64,000 bases of DNA from Fusarium oxysporum f. sp. lycopersici 4287 (Eukaryota > Ascomycota > Sordariomycetes > Hypocreales > Nectriaceae): positions 744,001-808,000 of the forward strand of contig NC_030997.1 in assembly GCF_000149955.1 (NCBI RefSeq), given 5' to 3'. The position numbers and the translations under genes are program-made. Position 1 is the first letter of the stretch. Each line of letters opens with the position of its first letter. The notes under the pieces are model-generated. The model searched no databases. It had not been told where the DNA came from and was given only the letters and a program-made list of their open reading frames with translations. Below, piece by piece: positions 45,156 through 57,467 of this stretch.

Positions 45156-45831
45156 GGTACGAAGCTTATGTATGTATGTATGTATGTGTATTTTTCGTCT
45201 GGGTGGCTGTAACGAAGCCAAATCTCCTACTGGAGCAAAAGACGTGCTGAGCTAGCTAGGTACAGGATACCCCGCTTCCTTCACCATCCAGCATACCAAT
45301 GGCACAAAAGGTGCTGTATTTCTCAAGCCCGTCACCCGTCAGCGGGTTCGAGGGCAATCTATTGTCGAACTTTTTCCACCGACCAGAATTCTCTCGCGCA
45401 TCACTACATCTGCTGACGCAGTCCACAATCTCCAGTAACCAAGTTGTAGCTCGTAGTCGACTGTCGCGGCGGCAGGGAAAAACCTCGGGAAGGGATCAGA
45501 GGCCGACGGTGCGGCTTGCCTTTAAAGGAGAAAAACCCATCGCAATCGGCGTCGTTGATCGGAAGGATGTCGCTACGAATGCCCGGGGCATCGCCCTCCG
45601 ATATCTAAGGCGTTCTGGTTCTGAGGTGCCGCCATTAGATCCGACAAAGGTGTTGTCAGAGAAGGCGAACTCTCCAAAATTCCTTCTCTGAAAACTGCTG
45701 TTAGGGAGCCGATAGCGTCCCCGCAGTTTTTGTGTGGTCGCGTGGCCTGCAGAAAATCCCGCTCCTAGCACCGCACTAACAGTGCGTGCCAAGAAAGAAT
45801 TTTTACAGGAGAGAGTTGGGTACGAAGCTTA
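45156..45831 (-). mobile_element. Non-LTR retroposon B with TACA tail and 13-bp target-site duplication
   Basis: The body (45169-45818) is on the minus strand. It begins CCAACTCTCTCCTGTAAAAA at the right end and finishes in a (TACA)n tail at the left. It is flanked by the perfect 13-bp repeat GGTACGAAGCTTA at 45156-45168 and 45819-45831. It shares its first about 150 and last about 150 bases with element A in inverted orientation, including GCTCCAGTAGGAGA before the tail, but is half as long and has a different middle. A 98-codon frame inside (45496-45792, minus) has no recognisable domain. It is non-autonomous and probably moved by a LINE elsewhere. Confidence 0.8.
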
Positions 45832-47249
45832 AGTTTTCAGCTCCTGGGGTTCAGGGTAGTCGATGATAAAAGCTGGCTGGCTGATAAGATAAGACGAGAT
45901 AAGATATGACAAGAGAACCCAACCATATCTACAGACTCAGAGTCAATATGTCAAGCAACAAACAAATAGAAAACAAAAAAGGGAGATATATTGGGTCTTG
46001 TGCTCTTCAGTTGTATCTCGGATACATCGCGCTTATGGAGGCGGTTACGCGACTTGTGTTTGTTGTCCCATAGTTGAGGTAGTCATTTCTCGGTGCAAAG
46101 TGGTATGCGGATGGGGAAAAAAGGGATGGCCACGCAATTCCAACGATTCCTATCACGAAATTCAGAAAGGTAATATCGGATATGTCTGAGTATCCGGAAA
46201 GAGAATCAGTAACACGATCGGATAGACTCAGGCAATATCGGCCTCATCCTTTGACTTGCCGACAATCTCTTGATTTATACCTGATCAGGAAATTATAAGA
46301 CTCCCCATAGCCGTCGCCAACACGCGTTCAGCGCAATAAAACGTATCGGGAGTCGGGTAAGGGGTTGCCAAGTATAGGCGAGCATCAGATTGTATAAGAA
46401 CTGCAACCTGTTAATACACATGAGGTGAAGATAGACTTCCGTGCCGTTGCGGATCGACGGATGGACGGGACGGAAGTTAGATACGTTGCATGGCTGAGAG
46501 CTACGAAACGCCAACAGGGTCTCTTAGTGTGAATCATTTCCTAAGAGGTCAAAACTCAAAACTTCGATTTGCTAACGGTAACGTCTTCGAATCTCCTATC
46601 ACTCAAAGTCAATTGTTTCAGCTCGGAAGTTGCATAAGCGTAACCAATCAGTATCAGACACGATATCTTTCAAACTGCATAATGGAACATCTGCATCTGT
46701 ATCTAAGACCGGAAAGATATAATAAGTTCTTATCTGTAACTTAAATTCACCAAAAAGGACCGAAGATCGGGGTTGTATGCACGGTCTCGGATTTTATGTA
46801 ATAAGGCGTATCACACAACGCCCTTTTCCAACCACCACGTCAGGGTCTGCGCCAACCCCATTGGCCAACCCACCGAAATCGCTCCAGCGCGCGGAAAGCG
46901 ATTGGCCCTACCACTTCCGCAGTGGGTACGGAACGTTATCACCAAATTTTCACCCTCTCTACGGATACCTCTGCAGTTGATTAGATTCATTCGATCAGGA
47001 AATTTCCCTACTTCCGTTCGCGGGGTAATATCTGGGGAACCCCGGATGCTCACTCATCACAGCCTGCATAATTGGTTATCTCCTCGCTCGGCAGATGCGC
47101 TCCCGATGCCCAGGGCCAGTTTCTCAATACTGGGTCTGGGGGCGAGAGTGGGCTGAGTATGGAGCATGAGTCAAAGTTTTACGTATAAAGACCTGTCCGG
47201 CTGCTGTTCTTTTTAATTTGCGGATCCCTGCTTCAAGCAACACATCATC
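45832..47249. other. Gene-free stretch with GATA repeats
   Basis: Right after retroposon B lie three GATAAG words within 45882-45902. The remaining 1.3 kb contains only small unsupported frames; the last 300 bp should contain the amino-acid transporter promoter. Confidence 0.4.
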
Positions 47250-48857
47250 ATGAATAGTTATAACATCAATTCGACTGCGGAGGAGGGCAATGACCTGGCT
47301 CTTACTCCTTCGCAGTTGAATAAGCCGGACAATGAAGCTTCGTTGCATCACGATGCTGTTTTTGGTGAGATTTCAGATGAGGGTCCTGACTACAGAAGTG
47401 TAAGCAGAGTTTGCGACGAAAAATGGCACGATTCACAGAATTGACGAGTTTTTCAGGTCGGACTCATCGGTACCGCTGGGTTGATGATGAAAACACAAAT
47501 CGGTCTCGGCGTCCTCTCGATTCCGGCGACATTCAACGCGCTTGGCATGATCCCCGGCATTATCTGCCTGCTAGCTGTTGCGATCATAACGACTTGGTCC
47601 AATTGGATCGTGGGACTCTTCAAGCTACGACATCGCCATGTTTATGCGATCGATGATGCAGGAGAAATGATGTTTGGAGTCGTAGGCAAGGAGTTCTTTG
47701 GGTTTGCTATGTGGATTTGTAAGTTATGATGCCAGACTTGAATGAGGAAATGCTAACTTGATAGATTGGGTCTTTGTATCCGGCGCTGGCATGCTCAGTC
47801 TTTCCATTGGCCTCAATGCTGTGTCTAGCCATGGAGCCTGCACTGCTGTCTTCGTCGCCGTCGCTGCAGTGCTGGGCTTTGGTCTCTCGAGCATCAGAAC
47901 CCTTGCTCGCATGAGCTGGCTAGCATGGATTGGTGTCATCAGCATTATGATCTCCGGTGAGTTCCACATCGAACATTGAGATTAATGACTAATGTCTATA
48001 GTGATCATGGTCACCATCGCTACAGGTGTCCAAGAGCGACCAGCAGCAGCCCCTCAAGATGGCGTCTGGGTCTCGGACTACAAGCTCTTCAACAAACCCT
48101 CCTTCGTCCAAGCCGCTTCAGCAATCTGCTCCCTCATCTCAGCATACGGCGGCACTCCAGGCTTTTTCGCCATTGTTGCTGAGATGCGACGACCCGAGCA
48201 ATACACCAGAGCTTTGACCATCTGTCAGGCCATCGTGACCGTGACCTACCTTACGATCGGTTGCCTGATGTACTACTTCTGCGGATCATATGTATCCTCG
48301 CCCGCTCTTGGCTCGGCTGGTGATACCATCAAGAAGGCCAGTTATGGCGTCGCTATTCCAGGGTTGATCGTCTCGATCACTCTTGTCACTCATGTATGAC
48401 TCATACCCTCCCCTGCTTTTATGTTGCTAACGAGATACAGCTTCCCAGCAAGTATATGTTTGTTCGACTGTTGAGAAACACAAAGCACCTGGCTTCCAAC
48501 TCCGCGGTTCATTGGAGCACGTGGTTAGGTTGCACATTCATCGTGTCAATCATTGCCTACATCATCGCGAGTGCCATTCCTATCTTCTACAGCCTTATCT
48601 CCTTGATTGGAGCGCTCGTCGGTACTCTCATGTGTTTCCAGACCATGGGCTTCATGTGGTTCTACGACAATTGGGAGAAGCGCGCTATTTCGCCCAAGTG
48701 GCTATCAGCTTGTGGATGGAGTTTGTTCGTTATTGCTTCCGGCACCTTGTTAATGGTCGCTGGTACTTATGGATCAATCGTCGATATTATCCAGGCATAT
48801 AAAGCTGCTGGAGGGTCAGGCGCCTGGTCGTGTGCTGATAATTCCAACTCTTCATAG
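47250..48857 (+). CDS. Amino-acid transporter of the AAAP family (neutral amino-acid permease, Mtr-like)
   Basis: Five exons (47250-47399, 47457-47718, 47765-47956, 48002-48393, 48441-48857) give 470 aa. All donors and acceptors are canonical and the phases agree. A cytosolic N-terminus (to about residue 50) precedes about 11 membrane segments. The first conserved block is VGLIGTAGLMMKTQIGLGVL, the AAAP signature around a broken first helix; others are ISAYGGTPGFFAIVAEMRRP and FYDNWEKRAISPKWL. It resembles fungal neutral and aromatic amino-acid/proton symporters at the plasma membrane. The substrate is inferred from the family only. Confidence 0.9.
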
Positions 48858-49195
48858 AAAAGGAGTTGTTTATAATAGTGATGCTCGAGGGAGTTCGTGT
48901 TGAATAACTGTTCCAATACGATGACTCCTCAGAATATATTAATCCCACTTGTTTGTATCCATGTGCATCGGTCCATGGCCTCCCTTCTTCCAACCAGATG
49001 ACGCAATTTCATGCAAAGATTCTTATGCGTCTTATGAAATTGTGTAAATCAGAACGGCGACCAGCCAACATCTTGTGTAGCCTAGTCACGTGGTGCTTGT
49101 GTGACCGTCACGCTTCAGTTGTTGTGTTTCGGCCGCGTCAACTTATCTCAATTAACAAACGTGGTCAAACACTTGTTTGACTATCATTTGGCATC

Positions 49196-50036
49196 ATGTG
49201 GACATCAAAATCCAAAGAGAAAGCTGAAGACAATCTGGCGATCATCGCACGATTAACCAATTCCATCGCAAGCCGAAACCCCGACGATAAAGATGCCCAG
49301 CGACGGACCTAAGCAGCAACAGCATTCCTTCAGAATGTGGGCATCACAATCCAAGCCCCGGCAGCTGAAAGCAGCAGAAATACCTCTGCGTCGCCTCGCG
49401 AATCCCAGCACTCCGTCAAGTTGTCGACTGAGCTTTACCGAATGATTGTTGGGCACGTCAGTACCTTTCGTCAACAATCCCGATCTAGAGAGCAGACATT
49501 GGTTGCGTTCTCATGCTCATGCAAAACTCTACACAAATTGTCTGAGGATTTCATATAAAAGAATGCCGGAGTCCTTAAAGGCTACTACAAACAGTGGAAA
49601 TTCTTGTTCAGCCTCAGAATCAGGACGATTCATGCGAGTCTTGTACGGTCCCTACTGTTCCACTGGAATCGCCAAGTGGAAAACAGTGAGCCGGTAATGG
49701 GTATCATCACCGGCTTGAGCGGGCACAACGGTGACCATCTGAACAGAATAGGAGTGGCTGACGCGCAGAAACATCTATCTGATTGGATCTCGGATCATAC
49801 TCATGTCGAACAATCATTGAAACAGCTCCAGACCCTAGGCCTGGATGGCCCATCGGGTTGACTACTCCAAGGTTCTCTTCAATACCTTTCCTCCAACTTG
49901 ACATCTCTACAGCTCTGTTGGCAAAGCTTCTTGGAATTCAGTCGCACTCCACTCTTTGATATCTCAACAGTGCTGGAAGCTCAAATATCTTGTCGTCCAA
50001 TACAGACTCGTCACCACTGACGATCTGGAGAAAGCC
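49196..50036 (+). pseudogene. F-box-like protein relic
   Basis: One frame starts MWTSKSKEKAEDNLAI and is interrupted by TAA (49310-49312), TAA (about 49556-49558) and TGA (about 49859-49861). Between them are coherent pieces: SVKLSTELYRMIVGHVSTF followed by AFSCSCKTLHKLSED, like the start of an F-box, then FLFSLRIRTIHASLVRSLLFHW and, after the TGA, SLQYLSSNLTSLQLCW, like leucine-rich-repeat edges. The TAA codons can come from CAA by C-to-T. The F-box reading is tentative; that this is a broken gene is likelier than chance. Confidence 0.45.
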
Positions 50037-50149
50037 TGCCGAGAATGGGCAAGCACACTGAAAACACGAAGTTGACTCAGTAGGAGAGATCAGGGATTGA
50101 ATCTCGCAACTCATACCCTCTCATTCTATATACCTCTATTGCTATGTAT

Positions 50150-51889
50150 CTATAATATGATATAAAAAAGACAAGAAATGAAACAGGCTACAAGCCAATG
50201 TCGACTCGGCTGCAATGTTATAGAGAAGGACTCCAAGACCTGTGCATGATCCTTTAGCCTTCCTTTAAGCTTCTTTCGATCAACATCCTGCACAGCGACA
50301 TTATCCTCGATGGCCAAAACAGCCGCTGCTCCCGCACTCTGCCCCATGATCATATAGACAGGCTCCATACGGATTGCAGACAGAGCAATATGCGTGGCGC
50401 TCATTGTAACAGGGTTGACAAAGTTGGTGGCGTCCTCCTTTCTGGGAACGATAGACCCATAAGGGACGCTGAAAGGCCCGGGATTGGGAACGTGAATGAG
50501 ACCTTCGTCATGTATGCGGTCGTTGATAACGACACGTTCTACTTGATGAACATCGAGCGTATAGTACCCGACTGCAACGACAGTGTCGTTGTCATACGGC
50601 TTGGGATGCTGAATGTCGGCTTGTGTCATTGTATACACGCCATCCATCCGTCGAGCCTCGCGAATGTATATCTCATATGGCCAGTTGCCGTTGTCAGTCC
50701 ACTCATCCTTCGCGTAGCCCCAAGCACTTGTGTTCTCACGAACAAAGTCCGGGACATCTTTGTGGTTCGCCAATGTCCAGAGAAGTCCTTGCGCCCAGAT
50801 CTTGTGCCATTTCGCAGCAGCCTCCCGCTCCTCGTACGAATACTCAGCATAATTGGACGTCTTGTTGTAACTTCCACCTATCAGATCGGTACTGATTTGA
50901 CCTGCTGCATTGGTGTCGGTTTTAAGATTCGGCATGAGTTGTGTCGTGAAGAACGGCCCTAGGTAGCCAGTCTTGATGTATCGGATCAAGATCTTGTAGT
51001 GAGATTCATTGTAGCCATCTGGTTTGAAGAATTCCACCTTGTTGTCATCCTCTGTCGTTAAAGATAATCGGTAGTTGAAGGCTTGAAGACGATGATCTTT
51101 CTTGCCACGCGACTCTTCAGCTGCGAACTTGGTGATCACGCGACCAACCCCGGGGAGCAGACCGCTGTCAGGGTCATCAGGGTCGTTGTACGGGTCAATA
51201 GCAGCAAGTCGCCTCGGCTCGTTAAAGTGAATACCTGCTGCAGACTCGTCAAACTCCTGCTTGTCTTCGCGTCCTACGCGATATGAGATGCCTGCTGTTT
51301 CCATGAGGTCACCCTCATAGCCGGCATCAATGAACATCTTTCCTGAGAAAGTTGACCCGGACCGCGTTTGGAAGGATTTGATGACGGTTCCATTCTTCTT
51401 CACGCCGCTGCTAGTACGAAGGATGGACTCGTTCCGAAAGACAGGAATTCCCTCATCCTTGATCCATTTCTCCAAGATCTCCTCTGCTACTTTGGGCTCA
51501 AATGTCCATTGAACCTTGTCGCCGATGGCTGGTCCAGGTTGCGCCTCGATATGCTTTGCGAGATAGTCATCTCGTGTTTCACGAGTCCATGCGTCGTCGT
51601 TGTCGTAATATTCGTACACTTTGCCGTAAAACTCCCTGGCAATTCCACCAATGGTGTTTCCATCCTTTGAGTCCGTCCAGCCCAATCCCGAAGTAGTAAG
51701 ACCGCCGATTCGTGATGTCGGAAAGACTAAAGTGGCGGTTCTGTTCATACGAACCGTTTGAATGGCAGCTGCCAGCGCGGCAACTGTGTTGCCATAGATG
51801 ATCACGTCAGATTCGTGAGAAGTCGCTGATAAGACGCCAACAGTGAAAGAAGCAATGATATAAAGACAGACGATATGTACAGACGCCAT
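50150..51889 (-). CDS. Secreted FAD-dependent oxidoreductase (FAD_oxidored, PF12831 type)
   Basis: Intronless, 579 aa. A signal peptide (to about residue 21) is followed by SDVIIYGNTVAALAAAIQTV, the ADP-binding start of the family. Further typical pieces are RIGGLTTSGLGWTDSK, MFIDAGYEGDLMETAGISYRVGRE, and the C-terminal VPYGSIVPRKEDATNFVNPVTMSA plus EPVYMIMGQSAGAAAVLA. The protein ends with a hydrophobic tail (HWLVACFISCLFYIIL) that could be a membrane or GPI-type anchor. Family members are found in bacteria and fungi; substrates are mostly unknown. It would act at the cell surface. The gene is well preserved beside decayed DNA. Confidence 0.85.
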   Translation of the reverse strand: MASVHIVCLYIIASFTVGVLSATSHESDVIIYGNTVAALAAAIQTVRMNRTATLVFPTSRIGGLTTSGLGWTDSKDGNTIGGIAREFYGKVYEYYDNDDAWTRETRDDYLAKHIEAQPGPAIGDKVQWTFEPKVAEEILEKWIKDEGIPVFRNESILRTSSGVKKNGTVIKSFQTRSGSTFSGKMFIDAGYEGDLMETAGISYRVGREDKQEFDESAAGIHFNEPRRLAAIDPYNDPDDPDSGLLPGVGRVITKFAAEESRGKKDHRLQAFNYRLSLTTEDDNKVEFFKPDGYNESHYKILIRYIKTGYLGPFFTTQLMPNLKTDTNAAGQISTDLIGGSYNKTSNYAEYSYEEREAAAKWHKIWAQGLLWTLANHKDVPDFVRENTSAWGYAKDEWTDNGNWPYEIYIREARRMDGVYTMTQADIQHPKPYDNDTVVAVGYYTLDVHQVERVVINDRIHDEGLIHVPNPGPFSVPYGSIVPRKEDATNFVNPVTMSATHIALSAIRMEPVYMIMGQSAGAAAVLAIEDNVAVQDVDRKKLKGRLKDHAQVLESFSITLQPSRHWLVACFISCLFYIIL

Positions 51890-53374
51890 ACTTGCAAGAG
51901 TGACCTGGCTGCTTTACGCAGCTCAGGCAGAATCGTCAAAACACGTAAAATAAGGAGTAGGTAAACTAGCAAACAAAATTGCGAAAATTTGGCGCCGGGA
52001 AACGGCGTGCATTTTGACTTTGGGATGATGCATTTGCTGACGTGCTTCTTATTTTACTTAAGTGGGGCGGAAAACCGCGGACGGCGATTCCTTAATTAAG
52101 GAGCGAGGATCACAATCTACCAATCGGCTGAGTCCGATCAGCACAGTGTTCCACTGATTGGCTCTCCAATCTCTCTCCAATCTCACACCGGCTGTCTGCC
52201 AAGATAAGGCTGTCGTTATCTCTTCCAATTCTACCCAAGCAGTCGGTAGCTGTGATAAGGCATAAGGCTAATTAGGGAGATGGATAATCTATGCCACTAT
52301 TACCCTGAAGTCACCATTGACATTTATGTTCCAACGTCATTTTTGAGTGCTAAGATGTCATGATGTCCATATTGTGAGCTCATGATCGCCCTCTAGTTGC
52401 CTACTGATATCTTGGCGATGAGGAAATCGATAACCAATCTGTACACAGATCGGGCCAAGATCATCAACCTCATCGTACGCCCTGTAAAGAAAGAGAGCAA
52501 CAAGCTCCGAACCATCTATAAACTAGAATTCAGTTAAGCATATTACCTAATAGTCATGTAGAAAGACTGATAGCACATATTATAATCATTAATTATGGCG
52601 GACCTGTGAATGAGAGCTTATATTCACTATACGGATACAGGGCTCAGTAAGAAGCAGATAGCAAGTCTAAATCCTATGGAAACAAACTTGTAATCAAAAC
52701 ATTTTCGCCCTGTGTTTCTCTTGGGTATCTGGAAGCCCACGTATGCCAACGTGACTATCACCGTCAAGCACCGCAATGCAACTGAATTGGGTGTTGTGCA
52801 AATGTGCGGGGGAAGTAAGGACCACGATGAAGTTAAGCTGCTGAAACTTGGCAGAGTGATGGTAGACTCTTTCATCCTCTGACCATAAGATAGAGTGAAG
52901 CCACGCATGAAACATGTCCAGGCAACCGCTAGCAAGAATAAATCTTTTCTGTTTTATCATAGAACGCAAAAGAGTCTTGTCGAAAACAGCCAACAAGAAG
53001 CACGACAGACTATCATACCATGTAAATGCCAATATGTGTATTCTAAGCGGCATCATGTCCAGATCCCTTCCTCAACCAAATCGAGTTCATAACCCTAGCT
53101 CTCCATGGTCTGCGTAAGTGCAGTCACGAGAGGAATCTCAACATAGGGAATAGAAATAGGCGACATTCACATGATGATGTTCAGTACATGGATATAGAAT
53201 ATAATACATAATCTTATACTAATGAAAACAAGAGATCCATGGGACTATGAACTAGGAAAACCGTTCCGGGTTGTTATTCGGTCGGATAAAAACCTAGATT
53301 CTATCATAACTCGACAGCCCCCTTACGATCCGGTTACCAAGCCATTCCAATAACCAAACTTGATGGGTCCTCTC
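51890..53374. other. Gene-free stretch
   Basis: About 1.5 kb without supported coding sequence. A 120-codon minus-strand frame at 52694-53056 has no signal peptide, domain or splice partners, so I leave it out. Confidence 0.45.
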
Positions 53375-53657
53375 TTACTGAATAAGCAGTTAATCGATGT
53401 TGCACACGAGGAAATTCGTCTGTTGAACTTACGTTGCCACCAACACCACCACGACATTTTTCAATGGCGTTGCAGCCCCGGTTATAGGGGTTGGCTTCAG
53501 CACCAGGGCGGCAGTTTGCGGCCGACGCGCCCTTCACTGAGCAAGGAATATGGTCGCGGTTGAGGGCACCATATGAGATCTCACCGCTCTGAGGCTTGGC
53601 TGCAGGAGCTGCAGAAGCGAGAGTGATGAGGGATAATGTAATGATAGAGAACTTCAT
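53375..53657 (-). CDS. Fungal RALF (rapid alkalinization factor) peptide
   Basis: Exon 53657-53433 encodes a signal peptide (MKFSIITLSLITLASAAPA) and a mature peptide with the RALF signature. The YISY-type start is ISYGALNRD; then PCS, NCRPG, NPYNRGC and a basic KCRGG end, with the four Cys of the family. A GTAAGT donor follows at once and a TTCAG acceptor at 53378 joins it to TAA, giving 75 aa; unspliced reading would give 107 aa with an unrelated tail. RALFs are plant hormones perceived by FERONIA. Fusarium and other pathogens carry secreted mimics that raise apoplastic pH and help infection (known for F. oxysporum F-RALF). Function here is inferred from that family. Confidence 0.88.
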
Positions 53658-56600
53658 ACTGACTGAATAAGGTTGATAGGTGAAGGAGTGTTGTCTTCTT
53701 GCAATATGAAGAGGCTGCTGAGTGAAAGAGAGAAGAATGGCTTTTCATCTCGTCAAGAGATGAATGCGGGATATATATACTGAAAATTCTGCTCACAAAG
53801 GCAGGAAAATACCGGCAGAGGAAAGAACTTGGTCCATCTATACGAGGACTCACAAACCTTGATGCTTGAAAGTTCTGGCTAAGAGGATCATGAGATTCAA
53901 ATGGGCACTACGCTCGTAGTACAATTTCGACCAATAACTAGGAGGGTTGGAAGCCTTAGCTCCAGTGGCCTAATCAAGGTACGGCTTGTTAGAGTCCCCT
54001 TTCATATACCACGTTGAGGAGATGAGAGCAGGATAAGATATATGGGACTCGATCGAGCCCAGAGACAACTGCGTTCGTTGGTATAGTTTATCAAATCTAT
54101 CACTTCGAGGGTTTTATATCTTCTATCGCCGCTTCACATAGTACGTAGTCGAATGCTGTTTGGACTGGAAGTCTACTGAGCTTTTTTGATGGCAATGAGT
54201 ATATGGGACTATGTCCTATAAAAGCCTGTTGCTCTACAAATTGGAGGGCTCCCTTATTCTTTCAACCCCCAGGAGGCTCTGTTGACTTACACCCAATGTC
54301 GCATAATCGGGCCGTTATTTTAGTCGCTTGACTACGATGACCCTTGGTAACTGATCTTATTGGAGGCTGTGGCTGTTGATGTATGGAAACTTTAATCAAG
54401 CTCGTAATGGGCCCCTACAAGATCTCGAACATCTCATAACCGGGAACCTGGGAAGAAGCAAAACACTAGGGCCCCGCGGGACCTTTGTAAATTCAACGAC
54501 TAGTAATACGTCTGGGGAATACTGTCCGCCCTATGAAGCCCAACTGCCGAGAAACGCTCGGATGGGGCGATATTACGACATCACACGGAAAGTCCATGGA
54601 GTATCATGCCCGCTCCAAGATCCATACATCAATGACATATGTAGAAGACTGAAATTGTTGACCAAAAGTGATACAGAACCTCCTTCTAGAAGCCCGATGG
54701 AATGAATTTCTGACCGGGACCAGGTAACATGATGTTATGTCTAAGGGTCCTGGCAGGTACCAGCTAGTCAAGCCTTACAGACCGAAGTGAGACTCCTTTG
54801 AGGTGACATGTGCCATCAGCCACAAATATGCATAACGAGGAAGCATCAAGTACGGAACTCGGCACAGTAGTATCCCCAAGACCTTGGGACCCTGGACGTC
54901 ATCTCATAAGAGAGGATGATGTTCGTGCGGCTAGTCCCGGGAGCATTGCCCATTTCAGGCCACTACGCTATGCCATTTTAGAGACACCGCTAATCCTCTA
55001 CCAATTACACTAAAGCGATTGACATGATACAGATTGACCATAAACTTAGTCGTGAGTTCGTTGGCTCTCAATACTTTGGCCATGAAAAAGTAAAAGGACA
55101 TCTTCCAAGCTTTAGACAAGAAAGAAAAATCAGGGATCAGCAAGAGGAGTTCAAGGAGTGAGTATCGAAGTACTGGAGCATCTGTCATTCTGATTGTCAC
55201 CTATCATGACAATCAGTAGTATGACAAGCAACTAACCAACAGCAACATGAAACCACGCCATTTTACGAGGCAAGGCGCATAATTAAGCTTCAGCTCCTAA
55301 GCGACTTCAACTCTAATAAACTCATCCGCACCATCCAAACCGTGGCTTTGGGCTACGAGGATACCGAAGGTGCCCCGGAGTGCGGCTGACTTGTGGGGTT
55401 ACCGAGCGGGATGCCGGGGGTTGATTTCGGAGGTCCGCCCGCCTATCCGACAGACTACAACCAGAATAGCCTGGTGCAGGAAACGGTCTCGTTTAGAGAA
55501 GCATTATCCTCGTTAACGTCAGCAAAATGACTACGGTAAGGTCTTCGGTAAGGGGTATATCATGGCCGGAGCCAACTACTGGGTAGCTTATCATGACCCC
55601 AAAGATGGGTCCTTATCTTCCACAGTCTATACGCGAAATTAGGGTTTGTCCAACTGTCAACATTGCTGATCTTCAGAAGTTTCGGGATTTCTGGAAACCG
55701 GCTCCAACGGACGGCTTCCTGAAACTCGTTGGTCCTGGCCTCTCATGGCTGACGTCGCCTTAATGTTTGAAAGTAAAATGTAAAGTCTGAATCTTGTTAC
55801 TGCGTCTAAGCGATCACGGCGGCCACCTTGGGCTCTTGGTGAGATTAATACAAGCCGCCTCGGAGATTTGCGGTCTCACAGGCGCCATAAAGAACGCCGG
55901 AGATACATTGGACGGCCGGTGGTGATGCTCCTTCTACTGAGCCCTGCAGGATCATTTGGTCGCTAAATGTACTCCGTAATAACAGGTTATTAAATTTAGA
56001 GCTCGGCAGTTGACTTACAACAAAAGTTCCACTCAGTAAGTATTACAGTTGAAGTGACCAGCTAAGGGCCTAAAGGCCGTTCACCAGTCATAAGTCGCTC
56101 AGATGCAGATCACCTACGACATGGGTGCAGTGCTAGGAGGAAGGAAACCATCCAAGGACTGGGTAACCCTTGATGCAGTAGAGGTTTCGAAGAGTAAGCG
56201 TTCCTTTTTTATAAAATTCGACAGGTAAGGGGGGCATGCTTGCTGCTGCTTTGGGTAAGTGCTTGCTTCGACTGACAATGCCACAAGCGCCCTGGTCGAC
56301 AGCAAGGCCTCCTCTGGCAGCATGTTAGAAGCACTCTTGGGCAATCATATTGCGAAATGTCACTCAAAATCCATCCTTAGGGGTTCTTTACTACAGACGC
56401 TGTCTAAGAGATAGCATATCATCGGTACATCTGTTCATCTACAGGCTCGGAAATATTTAAATTCAGAATATTCAGTTTCTTTTACTTGGGTTCAACCCCT
56501 AATTGAAATATCTAGGAGATTTGTTTTATTCGTCTCTGATGCATTTATCTGCACTGGGTCCAAAATGCGGTGACCTGCTTGTTGATATAAGAGATAGGAA

Positions 56601-57176
56601 GACTTGCTTGGTTCTGTAAAATGCACTCCTGTATAGAACTTTACTTTACCACAGAATAAAGACAATGAACCATAAATCGTGATATAGGAGGCCCTGGCCA
56701 GATATTGAAAGAAGATATGAGGCAGTGAGCCTTGTTCATAGAGATTGTAGACCAGTTTGACAACTTCGCCTGTAGCTAGACCTGCTTTACTACAATGAGT
56801 CTCACAGTTGACTTTCTTTTTTGTCTCCCTATCAACGGTTCAAAAGACAGTTGAGCCCCGAGATCTATAATATCTAGGTCATGATAGGCAATGCGGGAGA
56901 CATGACTTTATTGCCCAGCAAGGGTTAATAGTGTGAGCAATCTGTAATAGACTTTAAACTCAAGAGATGTCTACTAGGTAACCTAGGTTAACATAGATAC
57001 TACTGTCTATAATCTGCTTGAACTTTATTACAGTCATGGAACTCAACCACCTATATGGTAATGAAGTTAAGTGCGCAATATGTAAAGAGTTAGGGAGTGT
57101 GCAGTTCTTATTATCACAAATATAGACATCATTCTGGAGCGAAGTACTTAACCACATCACGTGCTATCTCCTTCCT
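53658..57176. other. Long decayed gene-free region
   Basis: 3.5 kb next to the RALF gene has its promoter (TATATATA near 53770) and then only broken frames. Pieces such as MAGANYWVAYHDPKDGSLSS (about 55552-55610) read like fragments of a real protein, but I cannot name it. From 56,400 to 57,100 the sequence is AT-rich. No terminal repeats, target duplications or RNA genes were recognised before the tRNA. Confidence 0.4.
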
Positions 57177-57267
57177 GGTCTGGTGGTCTAGTGGTATGAT
57201 TCTCGCTTAGGGAAAACCCTACAGCTCAGCTTGCGAGAGGTCCCGGGTTCAATCCCCGGCCAGACCC
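57177..57267 (+). tRNA. tRNA-Pro (AGG) with 19-nt intron
   Basis: Acceptor stem GGTCTGG pairs with CCAGACC, followed by discriminator C. The D arm is GGTCTAGTGGTATGATT, the anticodon stem CTCGC/GCGAG with loop TTAGGGT, and the T arm GGTCCCGGGTTCAATCCCCGG. The intron AAAACCCTACAGCTCAGCT sits one base 3' of the AGG anticodon, the normal place, and its CCCTA can pair with the anticodon region TAGGG. A T-run for Pol III termination (CCTTTGTTTTG) follows. Confidence 0.95.
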
Positions 57268-57467
57268 TTTGTTTTGCCATTCTCGTGTCTTACAACTCTG
57301 AAACATCCTTCTTTTTGTATTTGTAGTCTATTTCGATACTTTTACAAAACACCATCACAATAAGATAGACTAATGAAATTGAACCTCTTATTTATAACCT
57401 CGCTTAGGTGGTTATGAAGTTTGGTGTAACTATGCAAAGTCACGACAATCGTCCCTTTGTTAGGCTC

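Noticed and set aside
45342..45353. GGGTTCGAGGGC resembling a Pol III B box in element B
   Set aside because: It lies in the 3' half on the wrong strand relative to the tail, so it cannot be the promoter of that element.
52694..53056. 120-codon open frame on the - strand
   Set aside because: Composition and motifs do not resemble a protein family; overlapping frames are equally open.
54376..54705. 109-codon open frame in the decayed region
   Set aside because: No recognisable family and no supporting splice structure; the surrounding sequence is degenerate.
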